Notes under the pieces: model-generated
Databases searched by the model: none
The model's input: only the letters and a program-made list of their open reading frames with translations
Told to the model about the DNA's origin: nothing
Made by a program: the position numbers and the translations under genes
Part shown: one piece after another, positions 11,822 through 23,275 of the stretch
Layout of the letters: each line of letters begins with the position of its first letter
How positions within the stretch are numbered: the first letter of the stretch is position 1
Origin: Mrakia gelida
Lineage: Eukaryota; Basidiomycota; Tremellomycetes; Cystofilobasidiales; Mrakiaceae
DNA: 64,000 nt
Direction of reading: 5' to 3'
NCBI GenBank assembly: GCA_024345305.1
Contig: BRON01000004.1
Location: 1,426,001-1,490,000, forward strand

Positions 11822-14800
11822 ATGAGCTCTATAGGAGGAGGGGAGAGGGAGGGCTCGTCGATGAGCTCGAGCTCGACTTCAACGGTCGAGCTCACACGAG
11901 AGCCGACCTGGCCTTCGTCGTCGTCGGCCTTTCCCCCTCCGCCTTTCCTGGCTCCCTCGACCACCATACACCATCTTAGGAGGCTGCTGAAGCCATGTAC
12001 TTCGCAACCTCACCGAAAATCCGATCCGGAAAAGCTGACTCCCTTGTTCCATCCTCGCGTTTCGTCCGACGACTCGACAGCTTCACTCCCTCCTCCTCCA
12101 CCCCTTCTCCAAATCCACCACCCTCGCTCCCTCCCTTCCATCGAGATCCTCCCCAAACCACCAACAGCTCGCTCGCCTGCTTTTGGATCAGCAGTTGTCT
12201 CGGATCAAACGCTCAGGAGGAGGCTGGAGCAAGTCGGGAAGAGAAGTCCAGCGAGTTTGAAGCACGACGACTCGATGCGAGTCAGGATCGAGGTTGACGG
12301 CGAGGAGTTCGCGCTGCACATGGTGAGTTTGCATTTCTTGGTTCTCTGTCTGCTTGTACGAGGGAAGTGGAGAAAAGCGATCGTTCATTTGGAGGGGGTC
12401 GGGTCGGGGAGAAGTCGCCTGGACTGCGAGACAGGGATGCGTCGGCTCCGTCCTTCGCTCAGGTTTGCGGATGTTCAGTTCGTCTTGGGAGTTTGAAGGC
12501 TCCCAAGAGGTACGATGCGACATCTTAGAGACGTAGAAGGAGGGAGGAGGTCGATTGGGGCTGTGGTGGGACGAACTTCCACTCGCCGACGAACTCGACT
12601 GTCACCGCGCGTCGCTCTCTTGCGTTTCGTTCTCGTCGGACTGACGACCCTCCCATTTAATCCCTTGCCACAGAAACCCAATCACCACCTCCTCCACCCT
12701 TCCTTCTCCAGCCACTCAACCGACCATCCTCTTCATCCTACCAACGTCCTCGCCTACGAGGGTCACGTCCTCCCTCTTTCCCTCTCTCCCTCTCGACTCC
12801 TCGAAGACCTCGCCGGAGGAATCGCTCGCTCAGACGACGAAGAATTCCACGCTGGAGCCTTGGGATGGGCTCGTCTTCTCGTGCACGACGCTGAGCGATC
12901 GCTCTTTGAAGGAGCCTTCGTGGTCCGCGGAGAGACGTACACGATCCTCAAAGCCTCGACTTACGAGAAGGTCAAGGATCCTCAGGACCCTCGAGTCGAG
13001 GTTGGACGAGGAGATGGACTGGTGGTGTTCAGGGATAGGGATGTGAGGAAGCAGGAGGGAGCAGTGAAGAGCTGTAGTCACGACGAGCTCGAGTTCAACA
13101 CCAACGAGTTTCATCCGGTCTACCAGCAGAAGGTGTTGGAGGCGGAGAGGAGGAGTAAGCCTTGGTGGGTTGGAGAGGGGAGTGGGATTGGAGGGGACTT
13201 GAGCTTGAGTGGGTTGAAAGTCGGGAGGGAGGATTGGGAGGAGATGGTCAAGAGGGACGATGTTGCTGGAGGAGCGAGTGGTGGAAAGTGAGTGGAGAGT
13301 ATCGTTTCGTCTCGACGCGCCGAATTCTCCGCTGATCTTTCTTGCCTTCGTTCGTTCTCTTTTTCAGCTTCTCTGCTACCATCGGTCAGACTGCTGGTTG
13401 CCCTACTTCTCACAAACTCATCTACATGGTTCGTTGCCTTCCCTTTTCTCTCGACTCAACGCGTCTCGACCGGGACTGATCGTCTTTCCTTCTTTCCCTT
13501 CTTTTTTTCACAGGGAGTCGCTGCCGACTGTGCCTACACCGCTGCCTACGGAGGACCTGATGCTGCTCGAATGGCTATCGTGAGTCGGCTCTCTTCCATT
13601 TCTTCGCTCACGGCCGCGTCGATCTTGTCTCGACCTCGAACTGAACTCCCTTCTTCTTCTCTCCCGTCCACAGCTCAACAACTGGAACACTGCCTCCGCT
13701 CTCTACAAGTCGACTTTCAACGTCTCGCTCGGAATCGTCGAACGTAAGTCGAACCCTCCTTTCGATTTGCTTCCCTCCTTCGCCTTCGCGTCGCTGACCT
13801 CCTCCTTCCTCTCTTCACTCTCTTCTTCCACTTCCAGTCTTCGTTCAACCGGAATCATGCCCCTCCCCAGTCGACTCAGCGGTCAGGTGGAATACGGACT
13901 GCACTTCCTTGACCCTCAACGACCGCCTCTCCGCCTTCTCGAGCTGGCGAGGAGCTGCTAGGAGCGGAGATCAAGCTGGTCTCTGGGCTCTTATGTCTGG
14001 GTGCGCATCAGGTCAGGAAGTCGGAGTCGCTTGGTTGGGACAGCTTTGCGTACAAGGAGTGAGTTCGAGGCCGCTTCGAGTTCGACGCGTCGGCGAAATT
14101 CGAGCTGACCGCCTGCTTTCTTTCCCTCGACCTCAGGCTACCGACCAAGGATCTCAAGGAGTCGTTTCGGGTACCTCGGTGTCGACGAACTCTCGCTCTG
14201 AGTGGCAGGTGGTTGCTCACGAGATTGGGTGAGTCAAGCTTTCTCGCCGTCCTCGCGTTTTACCGTTCCTCTCCACCCTCTCGCCCCTCAACGCTAATCC
14301 GTTCCATCCTTTCTTTCCCCCACAGCCACAACGTCGGTGCGCAGCATGACTGCACTGCCGGCTGCCCGTCTTCTGTCGCCTGCTGTCCTCTCTCGACCAC
14401 GACCTGCGACGCCGATGGAGCTTTTCTCGTCAGTCCCTTCTCTCTTCGCTACAGACTTCGCTCGGAGCATTTGACTGACTTCTCCCGTCGATTTTCTCTA
14501 CAGATGAGCCCCGTCTCTCAAGCTGGAGAATCGAACTTCTCGCCCTGCACCGTCGGAAACGTCTGCTCGTCGTGGGGATCTCGATCCGTCGATACGTCTT
14601 GCCTCGCCGACCCTGGATCCGTCACCCTTATCTCGCTGCAGCAGGTGAGTTCCTGGACATCTTTCGAAAAGTGCTCGTCTCGACGCGATTCGACGCTGAC
14701 GCTTCTCTCTCTCGATCTCAGTGCGGAAACGGAATCGTCGAGCCTGGAGAAGACTGTGATCCTGGAGCCAACGGATCAAGTTCTTGCTGCGATCCTACTA

Positions 14801-16208
14801 GTTCGTCGCCTCGTTCCCTTGCTCCTCTTGTCTTCGACGACTTCTTGACTGACCTCGTCTTTCCTCGCCTTGGCTCAGCCTGCAAGTTCCGAACTGGAGC
14901 CGTCTGCGACCCATCCTCTTCGGCGTGCTGTAACAATTCCTGCTCCTTCGCGTCCGCTGGAACCGTCTGTCGAGCGTCGTTGGGAAGCTGCGACGTGGAG
15001 GAGACCTGCACGGGAACGAACTCGACTTGTCCCTCCGATAAAACTGTCTCAGATGGTGAGTTTCTCGAGAAGGCTGGGAGCTCGCACTGCTCGTTGAGTG
15101 CGAGGTTGACGAAGAAATCGCGTCGGGCTGACCTTTCCTCCCGTCCTTCTGCTCCTCAGGTACCTCCTGCGGATCCAACGGCCTCGAATGCGCCAGTGGA
15201 GTTTGCACATCTCGTGATCGTGAGTCTTCCTCCGTCGTTGCACTCGAAAATCTTCGCTCGTCGCTGAATTCTCCTCCTCTCTTCCTCAGTCCAATGCTCG
15301 ACCGTCGGCGCGTCCCTCGGAATCACCAGGTCCTGTTCTTCGGCTGCCAACTCCGCCACTTGCGCTATCACTTGCCAGAGTGCTACTGGGGGATCCGGAT
15401 CTTGCGTCGTCCGTTCTTCCCTCTGTTCGACGCCGCGTGAGTTTCGACGCGTCGCTGACTTTCTTTCCCTCTTTCCCGTACAGGTCCTTCAATCCACCTT
15501 CGTCGACGGAACTCCTTGTGGCTTTGGAGGTCGATGTAACAACGGAGAGTGTGCCACTGGCTCAGCTCTGAATACTGCGAAGTCTTGGTGTACGTTCCGC
15601 GCGGCGTCTCCTCGATTCGAGGGAAACGAAACGCCCGACGCTGACTCTCCTTTCTCTTCGACCAAAACAGACCTGAGCAACCTCAACATCGCCATCCCCG
15701 TCACCGTCGTCGTCGGAATTATCGTTCTTCTCATCCTCATGGCCATCACTCGATGCATCGTCCGCTGCTGCTACCGGAAGAAGGATCGACGTCCTCTTCA
15801 ACCTCCTCCTCAGATGGGTGCCATGTACTCGGGAAACAACTACAGGAGCTCTCCTAGGTCAGTCCTCAGACCCATATCACTTTCATCTTCATCCCAAGAC
15901 GAAGAAAAGGCTCACTCTGACTGGTTCTTCGTTCGAACTCCCGCAGAGCCTCCGCCCAATCCAACGCTCCCCTCGTCGCTCCCTCCTACGACTACGGTCA
16001 ACAATTCCCCCCACCCCCAACCACTCGAAACGTCCCTCCGCCACCTCGTTCGCATCCTCGTCAGCCGTCTAGAGGGGAGTGGGTGAGTTCTCGCGTTTCC
16101 TTTGTCCCTTCGCTCGACGCGTCGAACTGACCTCGACTCTTCGTTCGTCCTCAGGTTGACCCCACGACCTACAACGGCCAGAATCACAACGAGGGGAGTT
16201 GGCGATAG
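11822..16208 (+). CDS. ADAM-family transmembrane zinc metalloprotease
   Basis: Membrane-anchored metalloprotease with the full ADAM order. A propeptide exon (about 12080-12320, HDDSMRVRIEVDGEEFALHM) continues as KPNHHLLHP after an intron. Next come GALGWARLLVHD and SLFEGAFVV, and a probable cysteine switch KSCSHDELEF near 13080. The catalytic domain carries HEIGHNVGAQHD (three zinc histidines; 14218-14350, split by an intron) and a Met-turn LMSPVS. The disintegrin-like region opens CGNGIVEPGEDCDPG near 14740 and is Cys-rich to about 15590. One membrane helix (IAIPVTVVVGIIVLLILMA, near 15710) precedes a Cys/Arg-rich juxtamembrane turn and a proline-rich tail with SH3-type PPPP runs. The stop is at 16208. 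The 5' end is unresolved: the frame is open from ATG 11822, but a CTGAC branch at 12033 and an AG near 12080 suggest that the true signal-peptide exon lies upstream and was not found. Confidence 0.8.
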
Positions 16209-16559
16209 AGCCTCATTCTTTCCGTTCCTCTACTCTTCTCTAGTTCTCGTTTATGCCCCTCTCCTCCGACTCCTCGTTCATCTTTTTCTCAGCTCGCGTT
16301 CGCTCTGACGTCCGTCCCGTCCCCCTCATCATCACCCTAGTCTTTTGCTTTACATCCTCTCTCTCAACTCGTTTAGCTCGACTCTTCGTCCTAGCATCCC
16401 TCGCTTAGCTAGTTTCAGCTTTTCTACTTGTGGTTTCTCGCTCGCTCGCTCCTCGTCTCTTCATCATGGACTTTTTTTCTTTCTCGCTTCCGTGTGTCCT
16501 CTCCCGTAGATGCAGAAAGTTGAGAGGTGAAGTGTTAACCATACTCTTCCTCCTCCTCT
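16209..16559. other. Intergenic region between two convergent 3' ends
   Basis: Pyrimidine-rich on the plus strand and consistent with the 3' UTR of the metalloprotease and of the convergent ZIM17 gene. No coding or RNA feature seen. Confidence 0.4.
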
Positions 16560-17476
16560 TTACTGATAAAACTCTATGGTCCCTCCCTCCCCACCCGTGA
16601 GCGAACCTCTCTTGACCTCCTCTCCCTTCTCCCTCATGATGTCCTGGATGTCCCTCATCACTCGTTTCCCCCCGTCCGCTTCTGTCACTTCGGGGAACCA
16701 GCCGATGTGGTCTGCGATGAGGTGGCTGTGCAAAAAACGGGCACCCGAAAGAAGCGAGAGGGAGAGTCAGCGAGACGAAACGAAAGAACGCGAGCGAAGG
16801 AAGGAAGGGAGACGAAAGTGGTGAGCTCGAGCTCGCGAGGTTTGGGACGGGGAGGGGACTCACCGATTCTCGCACGAAGGACACTGAACGAGGACGATTC
16901 CTTTGGTGTAAGCTTGTTTGCTGAAGGTGTGCGTGGAACGATGGTTGCAGATTACGTCTTCTACGGGTGTGGAGGAGGGAGAAAGGGCTGCTTCGGGGGA
17001 GGAGGGAGGAGGAGTCGTTGGGTCCAGAGTCGCGGTGCAGGTGAACGTGAGGGAGCTACAGGATCAAAAAGAGCGAATTTGAGGAGGTCAGTATCGAAGA
17101 GAGCTTCGTACGAGTAGACAAGGAGTGGTTCAGCAAGAACGAGAGCGAGGACGACGTACAGTTTTGGTTCATGATCGATCCTCAGAGGAGCTTTGGACTC
17201 GTTCCCTTCTGCTGGATGCCACGTCGCTGTGATCCCGCTAGATCCTCCTTCTGAACCAGCCTCTAGCGAGCTTTTAGGTGCTGAGATTCCTGGTGCTGAT
17301 GAGTCCCAGCGACGAGGTGTTGAGGAGAGGGAGCGACGGAGGAGGGAGGAGGGGGAGGAGGCTGAGGCTGGAGGAGGGAACGCTCGAAGGAAGCGAGAGG
17401 ATGCTGCTAGAGGAGTTGGAGTTCTGCGAGCGAGAGATCGACCGAGGATGGAAGAGAGGGAAGAGGAGCAGGACAT
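16560..17476 (-). CDS. ZIM17: DNL-type zinc-finger mitochondrial chaperone (Zim17/Tim15/Hep1)
   Basis: Matrix protein that keeps mitochondrial Hsp70 soluble and active during protein import. The ATG at 17476 opens a mitochondrial presequence ([19 protein letters not shown], then [13 protein letters not shown]). Exon 1 ends DHEPKL; an intron (GTACGT donor near 17161, CTGACC branch, TGTAG acceptor near 17059) precedes LTFTCTA. The zinc-ribbon body reads [20 protein letters not shown], then VQCPSCENR, intron, [10 protein letters not shown], which is the DNL signature. The oddity is in the first zinc knuckle: normally CxxC, here 29 residues (Ala/Pro/Ser/Thr-rich) separate the two cysteines (17037 and 16947). 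No GT-AG intron fits that stretch. The tail has [16 protein letters not shown]. The gene is head-to-head with FIG4, 163 bases between start codons. Confidence 0.88.
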
Positions 17477-17639
17477 GATGAGTTTTCGGGGTGAGAGTTG
17501 GGAGAAGAGGGAAGGAGGGGAAAACGGTGAGCTCAGTCATCCGAAATCGAGGAGCAGGAGAGACGGCTGTGAGCTCGAGCCTTCCCTTCCCTTCCCTCCG
17601 TTTCTTCAACCCTAACAACCCAGTACTCGTCTTCTTGAG

Positions 17640-20600
17640 ATGTCCGGATCGGCAGCCGTGTCTTCTCGGTCGCTCTCCCCTCCAGAAGCTCACCCAGCAA
17701 CAGCGACGGACTCTCCTTCGACTGTCGTCCCTTCATCCTCCTCGCCTCCCCCTCCTTTGGCCCCTCCGTCTGCTCCCTCCTCCTCTGCGACCTCTACTCC
17801 TTCCTCCTCCTCGTTCCACATCACAACCACCCGACCCTTTCAGATCCCTCCCTCCCACATCTCCTCTCCAGCCATCTCAACCTCCGTCTCACCTTCCACC
17901 TCTCCGACGACGACGATCCCTTCCTCCTCCGTCCATCCTCCTCGGCCCAAGCCGTCCACTCCCTCCATCGCTTCAAAGGCTTCCTCAAAGACAGCTACAA
18001 GCAAATCAGCAACAGTAGACAACGATCTAGCGTGGGAAGGAGCTTCAACTTCTACTAGGAACGAGAAGGGAACACCCTCAAGAGGAGCGTCGAGCTCAGC
18101 GTTCAGTTCAACGTCGAGCTCAACAACAGTCATGACCGTTTCAGCTGGTCCCCCTGCTGTAGGAGGGAAGGGGAAGGAGAACGAACCTCTTCCGCTGACG
18201 AGATTCGTGCTTTACGAGACCAAGACGTGAGGTTCCCTCGCTGTATCTATATCTTCCCTGGAGGGAGAGGGGGAGGAAGCAACGCAGACGAGCTGACCCG
18301 CGTTCCCTTCCCTCGTCAGTCGGTTCTACATCTTCGCGTCGAATCAATCCTCCCTCCACTCGAACCGAGTCCTCAAGATCGATCGAACATCAGACGATCT
18401 CGTAGTCATCGAAGACAGCGTCGTCTACAGCAACAAGCAGCTCGCGGAACTCAAGAAGATGATCGAGCTCGGGAACAAGAGCGTCGGAGGGTTCGTGGAG
18501 GTCATGTCGTTTTAGTGAGCTCTCTCTCTCCCTCTACTTCACTGGAGGAGTCTTAGCCTCGAGCCAACGGGCATCTGTTTCTTCCAGTGGTATCGCAGGT
18601 TTCGTTCGGTTCACCCAGGGGTGGTACATGGTTCGTCTCCTTTCTTCTCCTCGACCTCGACCTCGATTCCCCTCTCACCTCGTCGCCTTCGTTGTTCCAG
18701 ATCCTCATCACCAAACGTGAAGCCCTCGCTATCATCGGAGGTCACTACGTCTATCACTGCGACGAGACGGTTATGAAACCCATCGCGAAGGTCCCGCCTG
18801 AGCGGACGGCTGAGGAGTTGAGGTGAGTCGAGTCCAGTCGAATCGAGACGCGTCTTCGTTGATGCTGACCAGCTTCCTGTTCTTGCCTTCGTTTGTGCGA
18901 CTCCAGGCAGCTAAGCACCTTCCAGAAGATCGATCTCGGAAAGCACTTCTACTTCAGGTTCGTCCTTCCCTTCAAGCCCTCGAGCCCTCGTCACGTCGCG
19001 ATCTCCTCTCTCCCTCCTTTCTTCCACTCCCTCGAGCTGACTCCCTCCTTTCTACCCTTCTTCTACTCACCACCCTTCCTCTCCAATATCTCTCTCGCGT
19101 GCTCAACAGCTACACCTACGACCTCACCTCCACCCTCCAAGCCAACCTCGCAGGCGTTCGAACCCCCTCCCCTCCCTCCACCTCTTCCTCTTCCCAACCC
19201 TGCCCTGCCACCGACGACTACCGCTCCTCCTTCCGAATCAACACCCGCTACATGTGGAACTACCGCTTGCTCAAAGACGCGTTCCCGGAGATCGACGAGG
19301 AGGGCAGGTCGTGGAAGGGGAACCTCGGAGGATCGTTGAAGGGAGGAGGAGCGGGAGGGACGGGTGGGTGGGTGCTGCCGCTCGTGCATGGGTTTGTGGA
19401 TCAGGCTAGTGAGTATGTTTTCTTCTTCCTCCTTTGAAGACGATGGACCCGTGAGGGTGGGGCTCGAGGGTGGGCGGGCGAGGAGTGGGAGGGTCGCGTC
19501 GGAGTGACTGACGCGTTTTCGTTCTCGTTCTCGTTTGGTGCGACAGAGCTGGACATTCTGGGGCGGTCGGTATACATCACGTTGATTGGAAGGAGGTCGA
19601 GATTGTTTGCTGGTGCGAGGTATCTGAAGCGAGGGGCGAATGATCTGGTCAGTTCGCGTCTCTCTCTTCGTTCTGTGTTCGACTGCTTGGATCGCTCACT
19701 TTTTCGAGCTGCTGACCGAGCCCCTTCTCGTACTGTCTTCCGCACACAGGGTCACGTCGCCAACGAAGTTGAATCCGAGCAGTTCGTCCTCTCTTTCTCC
19801 CAGCCTCCTCGACCTTCAACTCAGCTCACCCTCCCCTCCCCGTCTCTCCCTCTCCGCCCTCCAGAATCGTCTCCGAACCCCTCACCACCCCCTTCCACAC
19901 CAGCACCCCTCGAGCACCTCACGACGGCGGCTGCTCTCACCCCGAAACCGATCCCGAACACCACGCTCATCAACATCGACTCAAGTTCCCCAACCCGAGG
20001 TTCACGAGCTACGTGCAGTACCGAGGGAGTATCCCGCTGCTCTGGAGTCAGGACGCAAGTGCTTCGAACTTCAAGCCGCCGATTGAGAGTGAGTTTGAGG
20101 AGAGGCGGCGAAGTGACGGTGTGGCGAGGGGACGAGAGCTCGAACTGACGCGTCGACTCGAATCGTCCTCGTTGCCGTACTTTTTCAGTCAACAACGTCG
20201 ACCCTTACTTCTCAGCAGCAGCTAAGCACTTCGATGGTCTCTTGGAGAAGTACGGAGGTCCGATCATCGTTCTCAACCTCGTCAAGGTGAGCTCGTTTCC
20301 CTCCTTGTTCTCGAGCGTCGAAGACCCGTCGCGTCTCGCTTGTTCTGACCCCTTCCTTCTCTCCCTCCCTCCTCCCTCTCCCCACCATCCCCTCCTCGAA
20401 CTCCTCCTCCCCACTCACCTCCCCTCCCGCCACAAGTCAATCGAATCCACCCCCCGAGAATCCAAACTCCTCCACGAATACACCCAATGCCTCGCGTACC
20501 TCAACCAGTTCCTTCCCTCGGACAAACAGCTCATCTACATCCCCTGGGACATGTCTCGAGCGACCAAAACCAAGCATCAGGACACGATGAAGATCATGGA

Positions 20601-22904
20601 TGAGATTGCTGAGGAGGCCGTTGCGGAGACGGGGTTCTTTCACAGTGGGAGGATGATCAGGGAGGATGGGACGGTGGAGTATAGGGAGAGGTTGAGGTTG
20701 CAGCATGGAGTGGCTAGGACGAATTGTGTGAGTTCGCGTGCTGCTTCGTTTTAGTCGGTTGAGTTGTCGCTCGGACTGATGAGTTCGTCACGTTTTCTCT
20801 TGCTCAGGTCGATTGTCTGGATCGAACGAATATCGCTCAGGTGAGTCCTTTCGCCACCGCCGTTTAGAGTCCCATATCCCTTTCTTCGCCGTCTCATCGA
20901 GCGTACCTCGAGCCCGAACCTAAGCTCTCGTTGCGAACGCACGACCGGAATCGAAGAAGGACGACGCGTCTGAGCTTTCACTCGCTGACTTCTCGCTCCT
21001 CCTCGCCCTCTAGTTCTCGCTCGGAAAGAGAGCTCTCGGCTCTCAACTCTACGCTCTCGGGATCATCCCCGAACCGGATATCTCGTTCTACTCGGACGCC
21101 AACTTCCTCTTCACAGAGGTGAGTTTGTTCGCCTTTCGAGTTCTCGAGGAAACGAACGAACGAACTGATGCGTTTGCTTTCGTTTTGTTTCCCTCCAGAT
21201 GTACCACGATCACGGAGACACGCTTGCTCTTCAGTACAGTGGAGGAGCGCTCGTTAATCGGCTCGATACGTACCAGAAGAACCTGCAGTGGACTTCTCAT
21301 TCGAGGGATATGATCGAGAAGTTCGCATTCTCTCGCCTCTTTCCTTTCCCTCCTTCTCTTGCATCAGACAACGTTCTGACCTTGAACCTTCGTTCTGTAC
21401 AGCATCAAACGATACTACGCCAACTCCATGCTCGGTTCGTCTCGTCTCGTCTCGCTTCGCTCCCTCCCTTTCTTCACCTCCTTGCCTTCGCTCACACCCA
21501 TCTCTCCTTCCTTCCTTCTCCCTCAGACGCCGAAAAGCAAGTCGCCACCGATCTCTTCCTCGGAGTCACCAAGGATTCCAAAGCTCTCGACCTCTCTCGC
21601 ATGGTCCATCGACGCTACGACGACTGGTACGATCCAGCTCACCTCGAGGATGTCGTCGACCTCGATACCGCCGAGAAAAGGATGAAGTATGTTATCTCGC
21701 AGGCGTGCGACTTCTGGGAGGACTACTACCGACCGAGGTTGTGTACTCACTTCGAGAGACACTACGCTGCGAAGGTTAACTCGTCGTTGAAGTTCTTGAG
21801 GTGAGTCTTCGATCTTCTTTTCTTTCGGACGCGTCGTCTTCTTTTCGTGGCTTCGTTCTGACGACGTTCTTCTTCGGTCTTGCTTTCCTTTGGCTCTGTC
21901 CAGCAAACAAAACGGACCCAACCCAGATCCTTCTCCTTTCGCTGTTCGAATGACGAAGGTCGTGCCGCCATTGGGAGCGAGGTTCGTCTTCCCGCTTCTT
22001 TTCCCTTTTGTCCCCTTCCCTATCTTCCCCTCAGCGCCTCTGATCCTTCTCTCCCCTATTCTGCGCTACCAGGAAACCTATCAACCCCGTCCGTCGTTGG
22101 ATGAGCTCGGAGACGCGTCACGCAGCGAGAACCGTCAGCTCGACTTCGACGCGAAAGGACGTTGCTTCGGACGAGGTAGAGGAAGAGGTCTTCTTGGATC
22201 CCATGTCGATCGAGTCGAAGGTCTTGAAGAGTCTGGATCCGGAGGTGAACCAGGAGGAGGTTGACGAGTACATCAGGTGAGTTTGGGAGAGCTCGCGACT
22301 TGTCGAAGGAAAGGCAGAGTCGCTGATCTTGTTTTGATCTTCGTTTTCTTTCACAGATGGTCTGCTTCTCACGAGGTCAGTCTTCGTTCGACTTCTACTG
22401 GTTGCCGAAGTATCGAACTGACACGCGCTTCACCTTTCCTCGCAGGACGAGCTTTTCTCCTCCCACTCGCTCGGTCGAGTGAGTCGCCCTTTCCCTCCCA
22501 CTCTTCGCTTCCGTTCGTTCCCTCGCTGACTCCCTCCTTCACTTCCTCTTTCCCAGCCCATCGACTTCGACCTCTACCAGAACACCGTCCTCCTCCAAGA
22601 CACTGCTCTCGCAGACCAGTGGACGGACGAGAAAGTCGACGAACAAGCCTACGCCAACCACCTCAACTACTTGGAGATCGTTCGTCTCCCCGCCTCGGAT
22701 CATCACCACAAGTCGGCTGTAACGGGAGTGAAGGAGTCAGCAGCTGGAACGGGAGTTGGAGCTGGAGGTGGTGGGACGGCTTCGAAGACGAGCAGCGGAG
22801 GAGGTGGGGGTGGTGCGTTCGGAGGGATGGAGGGATGGTCGTTCGGGAAGGGAGGGAGGGAAGGACCGTCGAAGAAGAGGAGTCATGATATGCAGGAGGT
22901 CTGA
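17640..22904 (+). CDS. FIG4: SAC-domain polyphosphoinositide phosphatase FIG4
   Basis: Vacuole/endosome lipid phosphatase acting on PI(3,5)P2 in the Fab1-Vac14 complex. A long Ser/Pro/Thr-rich head (17640-18230) precedes the SAC N-domain: [69 protein letters not shown] and [16 protein letters not shown]. The catalytic half has [38 protein letters not shown] and the CX5R active site [12 protein letters not shown]. An intron (20728-20808) falls directly after the catalytic cysteine codon. Then come [20 protein letters not shown] and [10 protein letters not shown]. The C-terminal part has [40 protein letters not shown] and a Gly-rich tail, ending QEV at 22904. Roughly twenty exons; each junction follows the usual donor/CTGAC/CAG pattern. 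Identification is secure. Confidence 0.94.
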
Positions 22905-23275
22905 GGTGACGACGAAGGTGTGACGATTTCTTCTTATTACGTTCTTGATGACTTTACGAGCTTGCTGGACGGAGAGAGATGCGAGAACGGACGGTTGAAG
23001 CGACGGTCGAAGGAAAGAACTTCAGTTTGAGCGCTCGAGATTTTCTGGAGAGGTCAGGCGATGGGGATTTCTAAATGGAATCAACCGCGTCTGCGTGGGA
23101 GGACATGTGCAAGAGTGAAGTGCAAAAAGCAGTCACGTCGCAAGGGGAGGGAGCGGTCGTCAAGGCTGGGCGAGAAGCTGAAAGCCTTCGAGACCGTCGA
23201 GGTTCCTTCTCCCACCACCCGCCATCCCCCAGCCCACCCCTTCCTTCTCACTCCCTTCAGCATCACCCAAGAGAC
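22905..23275. other. Intergenic region upstream of the F-box-like gene
   Basis: Between the FIG4 stop and the next start codon. Presumed FIG4 3' UTR and promoter of the following gene. No clear TATA box or repeat seen. Confidence 0.35.

Noticed and set aside
16950..17036. An intron explanation for the ZIM17 zinc-knuckle insertion
   Set aside because: No GT donor exists between the first cysteine and the candidate acceptor, and the acceptors available give the wrong frame.
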